Assembly: GCF_902729425.1 (NCBI RefSeq)
Contig: NZ_CACVCH010000070.1
Location: 62,001-126,000, forward strand
Length of the DNA stretch: 64,000 bases
Source: Magnetospirillum sp. SS-4
GTDB lineage: Bacteria; Pseudomonadota; Alphaproteobacteria; Rhodospirillales; Magnetospirillaceae
Reading direction: 5' to 3'
The translations under genes were made by a program, and so were the position numbers. This document shows, piece after piece, positions 53,701 to 63,232 of the stretch (positions are counted from its first letter, which is position 1; every line of letters starts with the position of its first letter). The notes below the pieces were generated by a model. That model made no database searches and was not told where the DNA came from. It saw nothing but the letters and a program-made list of their open reading frames with translations.

Positions 53701-55809
53701 ATGGCTGAGGGCCAGGCGGTGGGGATGGGGGGGCGCGAACTTCTGGAGCGCTTCAACCGCGCCATGCGGCGCGGCGACGTCGGGCTGGCGCTGGGCGTCA
53801 TCCTGATCCTGACGGTTCTGATCCTGCCGCTGCCCACCTGGGCGCTGGACATCGGCCTGGCCCTGTCGCTGACCCTGTCGGTCCTGGTCCTGATGGTCTC
53901 GATCTTCATCGAGAAGCCGCTTCAGTTCAGTTCCTATCCGACGGTGCTGCTGATCACCACCCTGATCCGCCTCGCGCTCAACCTGGCGTCCACCCGCCTG
54001 ATCCTGGCCCATGGCCACGAAGGCGTCGAAGGCGCCGGCCAGATGATCGCCGCCTTCTCCGGCTTCATCATGAGCGGCAATTTCGTCATCGGCGTCATCG
54101 TCTTCGCCATCCTGGTGATCGTCAACTTCATGGTCATCACCAAGGGCTCGGGGCGCATCGCCGAGGTGGCGGCGCGCTTCAACCTGGACGCCATGCCCGG
54201 CAAGCAGATGGCCATCGACGCCGATCTTTCGGCCGGCCTGATCGACGAGCCCACCGCCAGGAAGCGTCGCACCGAGCTGGAACAGGAATCCGCCTTCTTC
54301 GGCGCCATGGACGGCGCCTCGAAATTCGTGCGCGGCGACGCCGTCGCCAGCCTGCTGATCACCGGCATCAACGTGGTCGGCGGCATGGTGATCGGCATGG
54401 TCCAGAACGACCTCAGCTTCACCCAGGCCGCCGACGTCTACACCAAGCTGTCCGTGGGCGACGGCCTGGTCAGCCAGGTGCCGGCGCTGATCGTCTCGGT
54501 CTCGGCCGGCATGCTGGTGACCAAGGCCGGCGTCCAGCAGGCGGTCGACAAAGCCCTGTTCAACCAGTTGGCCGGCTATCCCCGCGCCGTCGGCATGGCC
54601 GGCGCGCTGATGCTGTTCATGGCGCTGGTGCCCAACATGCCGTTCCTGCCCTTCGCCATCCTGGGCGCCAGCATGGGGACGGCGGCGTTCTTCCTCGACA
54701 AGAGCCAGCGCGAGAAGCTGGAACAGGAAGCGGCCGCCGAGGCCACCCAGGCCATGACCCAGGCGCCGGTGGCGGAAGAACCGATCTCGTCGGCGCTGCG
54801 CATCGATCATGTCCGCCTCGAACTGGGCTATGGCCTGCTGCAACTGATCAACAATCCCAAGGGCCAGCGCCTGACCGACCAGATCAAGTCGCTGCGCCGC
54901 GCCGTCGCCGCCGAGATGGGCTTCGTCATGCCCAGCGTCCGCATCCAGGACAACATGCAGCTGCCGGCCAACACCTATGTGGTCCACATCAAGGAGGTGG
55001 AGGCCGGACGCGGCGACCTGCGCCCGAACATGCTGCTGATCATGGACCCCAGGGGTGAGGACATCACCTTGCCGGGCGAGAAGACGCGCGAGCCCACCTT
55101 CGGCCTGCCCGCCATGTGGATCGAGGCTTCCGGCCGCGAGGAGGCGCTGTTCCGCGGCTATACCGTGGTCGACCCGCCCACCGTGATCACCACCCACCTG
55201 ACCGAGGTGATCAAGGACAACATGTCCGAGCTGCTGTCCCACGCCGAGACCCAGAAGCTGCTGGACGAACTGGATCGCGAACACCAGAAGCTGGTCACCG
55301 AACTGCTTCCCACCCAGATGACGGTGGGCGGGTTGCAGCGGATATTGCAGAACCTGCTGGGAGAGCGCGTCTCGATCCGCGATCTTCCGACCATCCTGGA
55401 GGGCGTCGCCGAGGCCTGCGGCCACACCCGCAACGTCACCATGATCACCGAACACGTCCGCGCCCGCCTCGCCCGCCAGATATCCGACGGCAACACCGGC
55501 CATCAGGGCTTCATCCCGCTGGTGACGCTGTCGCCGGAATGGGAACAGGCCTTCGCCGAATCGCTGGTCGGCAGCGGCGAGGAAAAGCAGATTTCCATGC
55601 CGCCGTCGCAATTGCAGGACTTCATCACCCGGGTGCGCCAGACCTTCGAGCGCTTCGCCATGCAGGGCGAAACCCCGATCTTGCTGACCAGCCCAGTGGT
55701 GCGGCCCTATGTCCGCTCGATCATCGAACGCTTCCGGCCGATGACGGTGGTGATGAGCCAGTCGGAAATCCACCCGAAGGCCCGTATCAAGACCCTGGGG
55801 CAGATATGA
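53701..55809 (+). CDS. flhA: Flagellar export gate protein FlhA
   Basis: 702 aa. Eight membrane helices lie in the first about 330 residues, with the FHIPEP signature region (PTVLLITTLIRLALNLASTRLIL, GNFVIGVIVFAILVIVNFMVITKG, DADLSAGLIDEPTARKRR). The cytoplasmic nonamer-forming domain (about 360-702) includes EPTFGLPAMWIE and VTMITEHVRARLARQI. It channels export substrates and energy. ATG 53701 has AAGGA upstream; a TTG at 53695 would add two residues. Confidence 0.97.
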   Translation: MAEGQAVGMGGRELLERFNRAMRRGDVGLALGVILILTVLILPLPTWALDIGLALSLTLSVLVLMVSIFIEKPLQFSSYPTVLLITTLIRLALNLASTRLILAHGHEGVEGAGQMIAAFSGFIMSGNFVIGVIVFAILVIVNFMVITKGSGRIAEVAARFNLDAMPGKQMAIDADLSAGLIDEPTARKRRTELEQESAFFGAMDGASKFVRGDAVASLLITGINVVGGMVIGMVQNDLSFTQAADVYTKLSVGDGLVSQVPALIVSVSAGMLVTKAGVQQAVDKALFNQLAGYPRAVGMAGALMLFMALVPNMPFLPFAILGASMGTAAFFLDKSQREKLEQEAAAEATQAMTQAPVAEEPISSALRIDHVRLELGYGLLQLINNPKGQRLTDQIKSLRRAVAAEMGFVMPSVRIQDNMQLPANTYVVHIKEVEAGRGDLRPNMLLIMDPRGEDITLPGEKTREPTFGLPAMWIEASGREEALFRGYTVVDPPTVITTHLTEVIKDNMSELLSHAETQKLLDELDREHQKLVTELLPTQMTVGGLQRILQNLLGERVSIRDLPTILEGVAEACGHTRNVTMITEHVRARLARQISDGNTGHQGFIPLVTLSPEWEQAFAESLVGSGEEKQISMPPSQLQDFITRVRQTFERFAMQGETPILLTSPVVRPYVRSIIERFRPMTVVMSQSEIHPKARIKTLGQI

Positions 55810-55846
55810 CGGCACACCACCCTGAGTTGACACGGACGGGGGGGCG

Positions 55847-56845
55847 ATGAAGCTCAAGTCCTTCACCGCGCCCACCATGTCCGAGGCCATGGAGATGGTT
55901 CGCCAGGAACTGGGCGACGACGCCATCATCGTCTCGACCCAGCGCGCCGCCGGCACCAAGGGCGTGCGCATCACCGCCGCCCTGGAAACCGCCGAGGCCG
56001 ATCTCGCCATCGCCGAGATGATCGAGGAGGTCACCGATTCCGGCGCCGCCGACGCGGTGCGCGGCGCCCTGGCCCAGCACGGCGTGCCGCAGCGCCTTGC
56101 CGACCGGCTGGTCAACGTGGTGCGCACCGCCGAACTGTCCGACCCCATCCTGGCCTGCGCCGCCGCCCTGGAAGCCGGGTTCAGCTTCGCCCACCTGCCC
56201 GAATACGGGGCGCCGCGCCCGTTCATGCTGGTCGGCCCCAACGGGTCGGGCAAGAGCATCGCCACCGCCAAGCTGGCCGCCCGCTCGGTTCTGAAGCAGC
56301 GCCAGGTCGGCGTCATCACCTGCGACAACATCCGCGCCGGCGCGGTCGAGCAGTTGGCCGCCTTCACCGGCATCCTGGAAATCGATCTGGTGCGGGCGCG
56401 CGGCCCCGATTCCCTGGCCCGCGCCGTCGACGCCATGAACGGCCAGTTCGATCTGGTGGTGATCGATTCCCCCGGCCTCAACCCGTTCAAGCAATCCGAC
56501 ATGGATTACCTGCAAGACCTGATCGAAGCCGCCAATGTCGAGCCGATCCTGGTGCTGGCCGCCGGCGGCGACGCCGCCGAGGCCGCCGAGATCGGCGAGG
56601 CCTTCGCCGCCATCGGCGCCACCCGGCTGTTCGCCGCCCGGCTGGACACGACACGGCGGCTGGGGGCGATCCTGGCCTCGGCCGATGCCGGCCACATGGC
56701 GTTCTGCGACGTCTCGGCCAGCCCCCACGTCGCATCGGGCATCTCGCCCATTTCCGCCGTTTCCCTGGCCCGGCTGATCATGCCCCAGCCCGTCGCCACC
56801 GAATCCCAAGACCAAACATTCTGGACCGAGGCACCGACATCATGA
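55847..56845 (+). CDS. flhF: Flagellar SRP-like GTPase FlhF
   Basis: 332 aa. It starts MKLKSFTAPTMSEAMEMVRQELGDDAIIVS, the FlhF N-terminus. G1 is GPNGSGKS (130-137), and the following DNIRAGAVEQL matches the SRP-GTPase insert. G3 is DSPG (207-210) instead of DTAG, and G4 is ARLD (264-267) instead of TKLD. FlhF places the flagellum at the pole. The shift in G3/G4 may lower GTP turnover. The stop overlaps the flhG start. Confidence 0.88.
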   Translation: MKLKSFTAPTMSEAMEMVRQELGDDAIIVSTQRAAGTKGVRITAALETAEADLAIAEMIEEVTDSGAADAVRGALAQHGVPQRLADRLVNVVRTAELSDPILACAAALEAGFSFAHLPEYGAPRPFMLVGPNGSGKSIATAKLAARSVLKQRQVGVITCDNIRAGAVEQLAAFTGILEIDLVRARGPDSLARAVDAMNGQFDLVVIDSPGLNPFKQSDMDYLQDLIEAANVEPILVLAAGGDAAEAAEIGEAFAAIGATRLFAARLDTTRRLGAILASADAGHMAFCDVSASPHVASGISPISAVSLARLIMPQPVATESQDQTFWTEAPTS

Positions 56846-57639
56846 CCACGATGGAAGCACCCACGCTCGCGCCGCGCCCGCCCCTCAGGGCCAGGGGGCG
56901 CAATATCTTCGCGGTCGCCTCGGGCAAGGGCGGCGTCGGCAAGACCTGGTTCGCCATCACCTTGTCCCACGCCCTGGCCCGGGCCGGCCAGCGGGTGCTG
57001 CTGTTCGACGGTGACCTGGGCCTCGCCAACGTCGACATCCAGCTGGGGCTGATGCCCAAGACCGATCTGGGCAGCGTGGTCGCCGGCCGCCTGACTCTCA
57101 ATCAGGCCCTGACCCCGTTTCCCAGCGGCGGCTTCGACATCATCGCCGGCCGGTCCGGATCGGGCACGCTGGCCAACATCCCGCTGTCGCGGCTTCAGAT
57201 GCTGGGCGAGGACCTGCTGCTGCTGGCCGGCAATTACGACCGCGTCGTGGTCGACCTGGGCGCCGGCGTCGAGAAGACCACGCGCAACTTCTCGCAGCAG
57301 GCCGGAACCATCCTGGTGGTCACCACCGACGAGCCCACCTCGCTGACCGACGCCTATGCGTTCATCAAGGTCACCCACATGGAACGGCCCGGCACCGACA
57401 TGCGCATCGTCGTCAACATGGCCAATTCGACGCGGGAGGGCGAGCGCATCTACAACACCTTGCTGAAGGCCTGCGAGGGGTTCCTGAAAATATCGCCGCA
57501 ACTGGCCGGCGTCATCCGCCGCGACCTCAAGGTGCGCGAGGCCATCCGCAACCAGACGCCGATCATGACCCGCTCGCCCAACGCCGAGGCCGCCGCCGAC
57601 GTGGAAGCCATCGTCGAACGCCTGATCCGGCCAAGATGA
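56842..57639 (+). CDS. flhG: MinD-like flagellar number regulator FlhG
   Basis: 265 aa ParA/MinD-type ATPase. The deviant Walker A GKGGVGKT is at 28-35, followed by LLFDGDLGLANVDIQLGL and a switch region VVVDLGAGVEKTTRNF. In polar flagellates FlhG limits flagellar number by antagonising FlhF. The ATGA overlap with flhF supports paired function. The N-terminus has a Pro/Arg-rich 20-residue extension that could hold the FlhF-contact sequence. Confidence 0.92.
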   Translation: MTTMEAPTLAPRPPLRARGRNIFAVASGKGGVGKTWFAITLSHALARAGQRVLLFDGDLGLANVDIQLGLMPKTDLGSVVAGRLTLNQALTPFPSGGFDIIAGRSGSGTLANIPLSRLQMLGEDLLLLAGNYDRVVVDLGAGVEKTTRNFSQQAGTILVVTTDEPTSLTDAYAFIKVTHMERPGTDMRIVVNMANSTREGERIYNTLLKACEGFLKISPQLAGVIRRDLKVREAIRNQTPIMTRSPNAEAAADVEAIVERLIRPR

Positions 57640-57667
57640 TGCCGCCCCTCCAGACGCCGGGCTGACC

Positions 57668-59383
57668 ATGACGTCGGGCGCCATACCGCCGGCACCGCCC
57701 GCCGCCGCTTCGCCCGTCCCGGCCCCGGCCGGAACGGTGGTGGCGGTGGCGGCGGGCGCCGAGGCGCTGGCCAGACTGCCGGCCGGCGCGCTGGTCACCG
57801 CCACCGTCAGATCGGTGGAGGCCCGGAACGTCATCCAGGTGGTCACCGGCGGCGGCGAGATCCTCGACCTGAAGCTGCCGCCCAATGTCCGTATTCCCCA
57901 GGGCGCCGAACTGACCTTCCAGTTGATCCAGCAGGGCAACCTGCCGGCGCTGAAGCTGCTGTCCGTCAACGGCCGCCCCTTTGGCGGCATGCCGCAACCG
58001 GGATTGCCGCAACTTCCGGCCATGGCCGACCTGCCCGACCTTGGCATGGCCGGACCGCTCGCCGGCCGCGCCACGCCGCCGGGACCGGGCACGCCGCAGG
58101 GCGCGCCGCCGCCGTTATCGGGATCGCCCGCGGTACATGGCCCCGGCCAGCCGGCGGCGGCGACGCCGCCGGGGCTGACCGCGACGGTGGTACGCCCCGC
58201 CGCCTCTCCTCCCCTCGCCACCGCCCAGAATGCGGCCATGCCGGGGCAGGCGTCGCCGCCGTCATCGTCGCCGCTGCCGGCCGGTCTGGCCGATCTTGTC
58301 CCCGGAACCCAGTTGACCGTGCGCATCGCCGGCGTCGTCCCGCCGCCACCTGGCACGCCGCCCCCCCAATCCCAGCCGATGCCGGGCAGTCCTCTTTCTC
58401 CATCCCCCCTCGCCGCCGGACCGCCGCCGGCGGCCACGCCACCGCCCCAGGGCACGCCACTGGGCGCGCCACCGCCATCGCCGCCGCCCATATCCGCCCC
58501 CACCGCCGGACCGGCCGCCGCCGCGCCCGCGCCCCCCCTGCTGAGCGGAACCGTCGTCTCGGCGCCGCAGCAGATCGGGCCGACGCTGGTCCAGACCCCG
58601 GCCGGATTGCTGGCGCTGCCGGCCGGAACCAATCTGCCGCCGGGCGGGACCGTGCAGTTGGAAGTGGTCGGCCGGCCGATTCCGCCGCCGCCGCCGATCA
58701 CCGCGCCGCCACCGCAGGGACTGGGCCCGGCGGGGTGGCCAACCCTGTCCGCCGTGGCCGACACCCTGGCCCGGACCGACCGGCAGGCCCTGGAACATCT
58801 GGTCCGCCTGATCCCCCAGGCCAATCCCCAGCTGGCGGCGGCCATGTCGCAATTCGCGGGCGCGGTCAGGGCCGGCGACGCCCGCCACCTCGCCCGCGAC
58901 GACGTGGTCAAGGGGCTGGACAAGGCTGGCCGGCGCGATCTGGCCGACCGGCTGAAGGCCGATTTCCTGTCGCTGGCCAGCGAGGCCAAGCGGCCGCTGG
59001 GCGGCGGCGAGTGGCAGGGCATCACCATGCCGTTCGCCCACGGCGCCGAAATCGAACCGATTCGCCTCTACGTCCAGGGAACCGGCGAGGAGGGGGAAAA
59101 GGGCAGACGCAAGGGGCAGGAACAGCGCTTCATCCTGGACGTCACCATGAGCCGGCTGGGGCGTATCCAGTTCGATGGACTGGTCAGCCGCGAGGCCAGG
59201 CGATTCGACCTGATCGTCCGCACCCTGGAACCGCTGGCGTCCGACATCCGCCGCGACATTGCCGGCATCTTCGCCGAATGCGGCCAGATGACCGGCGTGA
59301 TCGGCAATGTCGGCTTTCAGTCCGGACGCGGTTTCATCGATCTGCCGCCGACGGACGCCTCCGGCACCCGAATCGTGGTATGA
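57668..59383 (+). CDS. Proline-rich FliK-like protein
   Basis: 571 aa. Residues 1-95 include a compact region (ALVTATVRSVEARNVIQVVTGGGEILDLKLPPN), about 95-370 is a low-complexity Pro/Ala/Gly stretch, and about 385-571 is a folded C-terminal domain ending in RFILDVTMSRLGRIQFDGLV and RRFDLIVRTLEPLASDIRRD. That last block recalls the FliK hook-length control domain, in which a beta-rich domain follows a disordered ruler. It lies 28 bases after flhG on the same strand. The assignment rests on architecture and context, not on a clear family match. Confidence 0.6.
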   Translation: MTSGAIPPAPPAAASPVPAPAGTVVAVAAGAEALARLPAGALVTATVRSVEARNVIQVVTGGGEILDLKLPPNVRIPQGAELTFQLIQQGNLPALKLLSVNGRPFGGMPQPGLPQLPAMADLPDLGMAGPLAGRATPPGPGTPQGAPPPLSGSPAVHGPGQPAAATPPGLTATVVRPAASPPLATAQNAAMPGQASPPSSSPLPAGLADLVPGTQLTVRIAGVVPPPPGTPPPQSQPMPGSPLSPSPLAAGPPPAATPPPQGTPLGAPPPSPPPISAPTAGPAAAAPAPPLLSGTVVSAPQQIGPTLVQTPAGLLALPAGTNLPPGGTVQLEVVGRPIPPPPPITAPPPQGLGPAGWPTLSAVADTLARTDRQALEHLVRLIPQANPQLAAAMSQFAGAVRAGDARHLARDDVVKGLDKAGRRDLADRLKADFLSLASEAKRPLGGGEWQGITMPFAHGAEIEPIRLYVQGTGEEGEKGRRKGQEQRFILDVTMSRLGRIQFDGLVSREARRFDLIVRTLEPLASDIRRDIAGIFAECGQMTGVIGNVGFQSGRGFIDLPPTDASGTRIVV

Positions 59384-59452
59384 TGCCGCGAACCCCAGCC
59401 GACGGCACGGACCTTGCTTGACCAATTCCAGGCCCCTGATGCAAAGCCCGAC

Positions 59453-60952
59453 ATGATCACGCTGGCACGCGACCCCAAAGGCTATTACGCGACCCTGGGA
59501 CTGACTCCCGGGGCGGACATGGACGCCATCAAGAAGGCCTACCGCGCGCGGGTGAAGGCCGTTCATCCGGACCGCAACGCCTCGTCGCGGGCCAGGGACG
59601 AGTTCCAGCGCCTGCTGGAAGCCTATGCCGTGCTGCGGGACGTGGTCCGCCGCGCCGAATACGACACCACCGGCGCGACCGGCATCGACGACGACGACGA
59701 TCCCCCGGCCGGAGCCATTCCCATCTCGTGCTCGTGCTGCGGCAGCCTGACCGCCCAGCCCCGCTACGTGGCCTACCACACGGTGCGATCCTTCCTGGTG
59801 TGGGCAAAAACCGGCCGGCTGGAGGGAATTTTTTGCCGGGCCTGCGCCGACAAGACCGCCGTCCGCGCCTCGATCATCACCTGGCTGTGGGGATGGTGGT
59901 CGCCGCCCGGCTTGCTGCTGGCGCCGCTGGCGCTGCTGCGCAACCTGTTCGGCGGCTCCAAGCCCCGGGTGGAGAACACCCGCATCCTGCTGCGCCAGGG
60001 CCGCGCCTTCCTGGCCCGGGGCGAGACGGAACTGGCCCGCTCGCTGGCGCTTCAGGCCGCCCGCTTCGCCCGCCGGCCCGACGACCGCGCCCGTGTCGAG
60101 GACCTGTTGCACGCCACCCGGTCGGTCCCGGTCGACCGCCGGCTGAAAAGCCGCTGGGCCCTGGGCGGCGGCGTCTTCCTGGCCCAGGTTCTGCCGCTGG
60201 CCGCCCTGCCGGTCACCGCCGGCATGTTCTATCTGATCGCGACCCGGCCATGGGATCAGCCGGTCTCGACCTCGGGCAGCATCGCGGTGCGTCCGGCCAG
60301 AATCGGGGAAATCCGCCATGTGGCGGTCGAGGGGCTGAAACTGCGCATGGCCCCGGCCGCCGGCTCGCCGGTGCTGACCCTGCTGGACCGCTTCACCACC
60401 GTCGAGGTCGTCGACGAGACCCATTCGGCGGAATGGATTCGCATCCGCACGCCGTCCGGCATCGACGGATTTGTCGAGACCCGTTCGCTCTATGCCGGCT
60501 CGGGCGCCCGTTTCAAGAGCCAGTGGTGCGCCGAGAACCGGGGAGCCCCGGCCGGCACCGGCGAAATCCTGACCCGGCGGGTCACCGGCGACCACCGCCT
60601 GCTGGTCCACAACGAAGGCCGCCGCGACGGCGTGGTCAAGCTGAAGACCCTGGCCGGCCACACCGTCACTTCGTTCTACGTGCCGGCCACCTATCACATC
60701 GGCATCGGCGGCATTCCCGACGGCACCTACCGGATCGAATTCGCCACCGGCTCGCGCTATTCGCGCGGCTGCGGCGTGTTCCTCGACGACATGCAGGCGG
60801 CGGTCCTGCCGGTGACCCTGACCTTCAAGTACCTGTCGCCGGGTTCGGTCCGCTCGCTGACCAGCATCGCCGAAATCTCCCTGGCCCCCGCCCCCGACGA
60901 TCCGGTCCAACCGCAACCGCTGCCGGCCGACCGTTTCGCCGCCGACGACTGA
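59453..60952 (+). CDS. DnaJ-domain membrane protein with zinc-finger-like and SH3b regions
   Basis: 499 aa, family not recognised as a whole. A J domain lies at about 8-72 with HPD at 38-40; then an acidic stretch, cysteines C93, C95, C96 and C128, C131 that could bind zinc, and a hydrophobic segment at about 143-162. A helical region follows at about 175-222, a membrane helix at about 240-263, and an SH3b-like domain at about 285-365 (GEIRHVAVEGLKLRMAPAAGSPVLTLLDRFTTVEVV). A C-terminal beta-rich domain ends it. A TTG at 59414 could add 13 residues. It is convergent with the GH4 gene. Confidence 0.75.
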   Translation: MITLARDPKGYYATLGLTPGADMDAIKKAYRARVKAVHPDRNASSRARDEFQRLLEAYAVLRDVVRRAEYDTTGATGIDDDDDPPAGAIPISCSCCGSLTAQPRYVAYHTVRSFLVWAKTGRLEGIFCRACADKTAVRASIITWLWGWWSPPGLLLAPLALLRNLFGGSKPRVENTRILLRQGRAFLARGETELARSLALQAARFARRPDDRARVEDLLHATRSVPVDRRLKSRWALGGGVFLAQVLPLAALPVTAGMFYLIATRPWDQPVSTSGSIAVRPARIGEIRHVAVEGLKLRMAPAAGSPVLTLLDRFTTVEVVDETHSAEWIRIRTPSGIDGFVETRSLYAGSGARFKSQWCAENRGAPAGTGEILTRRVTGDHRLLVHNEGRRDGVVKLKTLAGHTVTSFYVPATYHIGIGGIPDGTYRIEFATGSRYSRGCGVFLDDMQAAVLPVTLTFKYLSPGSVRSLTSIAEISLAPAPDDPVQPQPLPADRFAADD

Positions 60953-60979
60953 GGCCCGGATACGGCCCCGGCGGACGGA

Positions 60980-62257
60980 TCACAGGCATTTGCGGATATA
61001 GGGCTTGTTGATCTCCCACAATTCGTCCAGCAGCTTGACGGCTGCATCGGACGAGTTGATCACCGGATCGGCCAGCAGCGCCTGGAGGGCAAGCTCCTTC
61101 GAGGCGTGCACGGCGGCCTCGACGGCGAGTTGCTGCACTCCGGCCTGAATCAGGGCCAGCTTGGCGATGGGATCGGGCAGCGGCCCCAGCGACACCGGAT
61201 GAACGCCGGCGGCGTCGACGATGGCCGGAACCTCCACCGCCAGGTCGGGCGGCAGGTTGGGGATGGTGCCGTTGTTCATCAGCACCGCCGATTCCAGGTA
61301 GTGGTGGCGGTTGTTGATGAGGCCGTCCACCACCACGTTGGTCCGCTCGCCCACCGAATGCGTCCATTCCTCGGGCAGCGGGCCGCCGGCCAGGACGCCG
61401 TCGATGGTCCGTTGCAGTTCCTCCCGCTCGCGGGAATCGGCCTCGTAATCGTGGCCCTTCTCGCCGCCTTCCCAACCGAACGACAGGTATTCGCCCATGT
61501 GGTCGTCGCTGCAACTGGGCCACAGGCCGTAGATGTTGAACATCTTGCGGGTGAAGGGCTCGAAGGCGGGATCGAAGCCCGGCTCCTTCTCGCGCAGCAG
61601 CGGATAGAGGTCCTGGCCGGTCCAGCGGTGGCGGACCTGCATCATCCATTGGAAATGGTTGAGGCCGATGCCCCAGCATTCGGCGTCGTGCCAGGGCACG
61701 CCGGTGATGTGGCAGATGGCGCCCCGCGCCATGAAGATGCCGTGGCACAGCCCCATCGCCTTGATGGGGGAATACTTGCCCAGCGCCAGCACGATGCGGC
61801 TTTCCGGATTGGAGAAGTTGAGGAACAGGGCGTCCGGGCACAGATCGCGCATGTCGGCGACGATGTCGAAGATCAGCGGCAGGGTGCGCATGGTGAAGAA
61901 CAGGCCGCCGGGGCCGCCGTTCTCGCCCAGGGTGTGGCGGATGCCGTATTTCCTGGGAATCTCGAAATCCTGCCTCCACAGCCGCATGCGGTCGATGGCC
62001 ACCGAGTTGATCACCACCGAGGCGCCATCGAAGGCGGCCCGGCGGTCGGCGGTGCTTTCGATGATCATGCCGGCGCCGCCGTCGCGGTTCATGCGCCGCG
62101 CCAGTTCGGTCATGCGGGCCAGGGCCTCGGGATTATGGTCCACCAGCACCAGGGTGCTGCCGGCCAGGGCGTCGGAGGAAAACATGTCGCGGAAGGTGCT
62201 GAGGCCGAACGACATGCTGCCCGCCCCCAGAAAGGCGATCTTGGTTATGTTGGCCAT
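60980..62257 (-). CDS. Family 4 glycosidase (alpha-glucosidase/galactosidase type)
   Basis: 425 aa NAD+- and metal-dependent GH4 enzyme. The NAD motif is [10 protein letters not shown] (10-18); metal ligands are C171 (GLCHGIF) and H201 (GLNHFQWM). NFSNPESR and [10 protein letters not shown] are family blocks. GH4 members cleave alpha- or beta-glycosides by oxidation and elimination; the sugar is not evident. It lies 43 bases after nagB on the same strand, which hints at an amino sugar glycoside. GGGAG precedes the ATG. Confidence 0.88.
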   Translation of the reverse strand: MANITKIAFLGAGSMSFGLSTFRDMFSSDALAGSTLVLVDHNPEALARMTELARRMNRDGGAGMIIESTADRRAAFDGASVVINSVAIDRMRLWRQDFEIPRKYGIRHTLGENGGPGGLFFTMRTLPLIFDIVADMRDLCPDALFLNFSNPESRIVLALGKYSPIKAMGLCHGIFMARGAICHITGVPWHDAECWGIGLNHFQWMMQVRHRWTGQDLYPLLREKEPGFDPAFEPFTRKMFNIYGLWPSCSDDHMGEYLSFGWEGGEKGHDYEADSREREELQRTIDGVLAGGPLPEEWTHSVGERTNVVVDGLINNRHHYLESAVLMNNGTIPNLPPDLAVEVPAIVDAAGVHPVSLGPLPDPIAKLALIQAGVQQLAVEAAVHASKELALQALLADPVINSSDAAVKLLDELWEINKPYIRKCL

Positions 62258-62300
62258 GCTCTTTTCTCCCGTCGCTTTCTTGAACCTGGGGACGCGCGTC

Positions 62301-63107
62301 CTATTCCGCCAGCCCGAAGTGCCCCGCCATGCCGGGCAGGTCGGCCAGGGCCGCCACCTCGGCATCGTAATCGGCGCGCAGCCGCAGCCCCGCCGCCGCA
62401 GCCTCGTCGGCCAGGACCACCGCGTCGGCGTGCATTTGCAGCGCCGAGGCCGGCAGCATGGCGGTGACCGGTCCCTCCACCGCCCTGGCCAGGGCATCGG
62501 CCTTGGCCGGGCCGGTCACCAGCAGCAACGCCCGGCGGGCGGCCAGGATGGTTCCCACCCCCATGCTGAGCGCGGCCCTCGGCACCTCCTCGGGTGGCGG
62601 AAAGATCGGGGCGTTGGTGGCCCGCGTCGAGGCGCGCAGCCCGACCACATGGCAGGGCCCGCCCAGGCTGCACCCCGGTTCGTTGAAGCCGATATGGCCG
62701 TTGACCCCCAGGCCGAGGATCTGAAGGTCGAGGCCTCCCGCCGCCTGGATGGCGTGCTCGTGGGCGGCGCAATACTCGGTCAGGTCGCCGGCATGGGTGC
62801 CGTCCAGCAGATGGGCGCGGACCGGCGCGATATCCACCTTCTCGATCAGGTGGCGGCGCAAGGTGAGGTGGCAACTGGCGGGATGGTCGGGCGACAGCCC
62901 CAGATATTCGTCGAGCCCGAACACGGTGACGGCGGAAAAATCCAGACCCTCGCCGTGGCGGCGGACCAGGTCGGCATAGGCGGCCAGCGGGGTGGCCCCG
63001 GCGGCGAGGCCCAGCACGGCGCGGGGACGGCGGCGGACCAGCGCCGCCACCATGGCGGCGGCGCGCAGACCGACGGCCTGGGCATCGGACAGAACGACCA
63101 CGCGCAC
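62301..63107 (-). CDS. nagB: Glucosamine-6-phosphate deaminase
   Basis: 268 aa. Catalytic residues are D66 ([18 protein letters not shown]), and N136/H138/E143 in [12 protein letters not shown], where the E. coli Asp is Asn as in Bacillus-type enzymes. It converts glucosamine-6-P to fructose-6-P and ammonia. The GTG at 63107 is chosen because GGAGGAG lies about 8 bases upstream. No nagA, PTS or transporter gene is visible; the GH4 gene follows directly. Confidence 0.88.
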   Translation of the reverse strand: MRVVVLSDAQAVGLRAAAMVAALVRRRPRAVLGLAAGATPLAAYADLVRRHGEGLDFSAVTVFGLDEYLGLSPDHPASCHLTLRRHLIEKVDIAPVRAHLLDGTHAGDLTEYCAAHEHAIQAAGGLDLQILGLGVNGHIGFNEPGCSLGGPCHVVGLRASTRATNAPIFPPPEEVPRAALSMGVGTILAARRALLLVTGPAKADALARAVEGPVTAMLPASALQMHADAVVLADEAAAAGLRLRADYDAEVAALADLPGMAGHFGLAE

Positions 63108-63232
63108 GGACTGGCTCCTCCCCCAAGGATCACGTTCCGACAGCATACGATCATTTCGGCGCGTCCCATAGGCGTCTTGTCAGACTTTCCGCCTTCCGCC
63201 ATGCTTGAGGCCAACAGGGGGGGGGAGACTCG

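Noticed and set aside
58262-60916. An 884-codon minus-strand frame
   Set aside because: Antisense to the FliK-like and DnaJ genes; Gly/Gln/Arg-rich without motifs.
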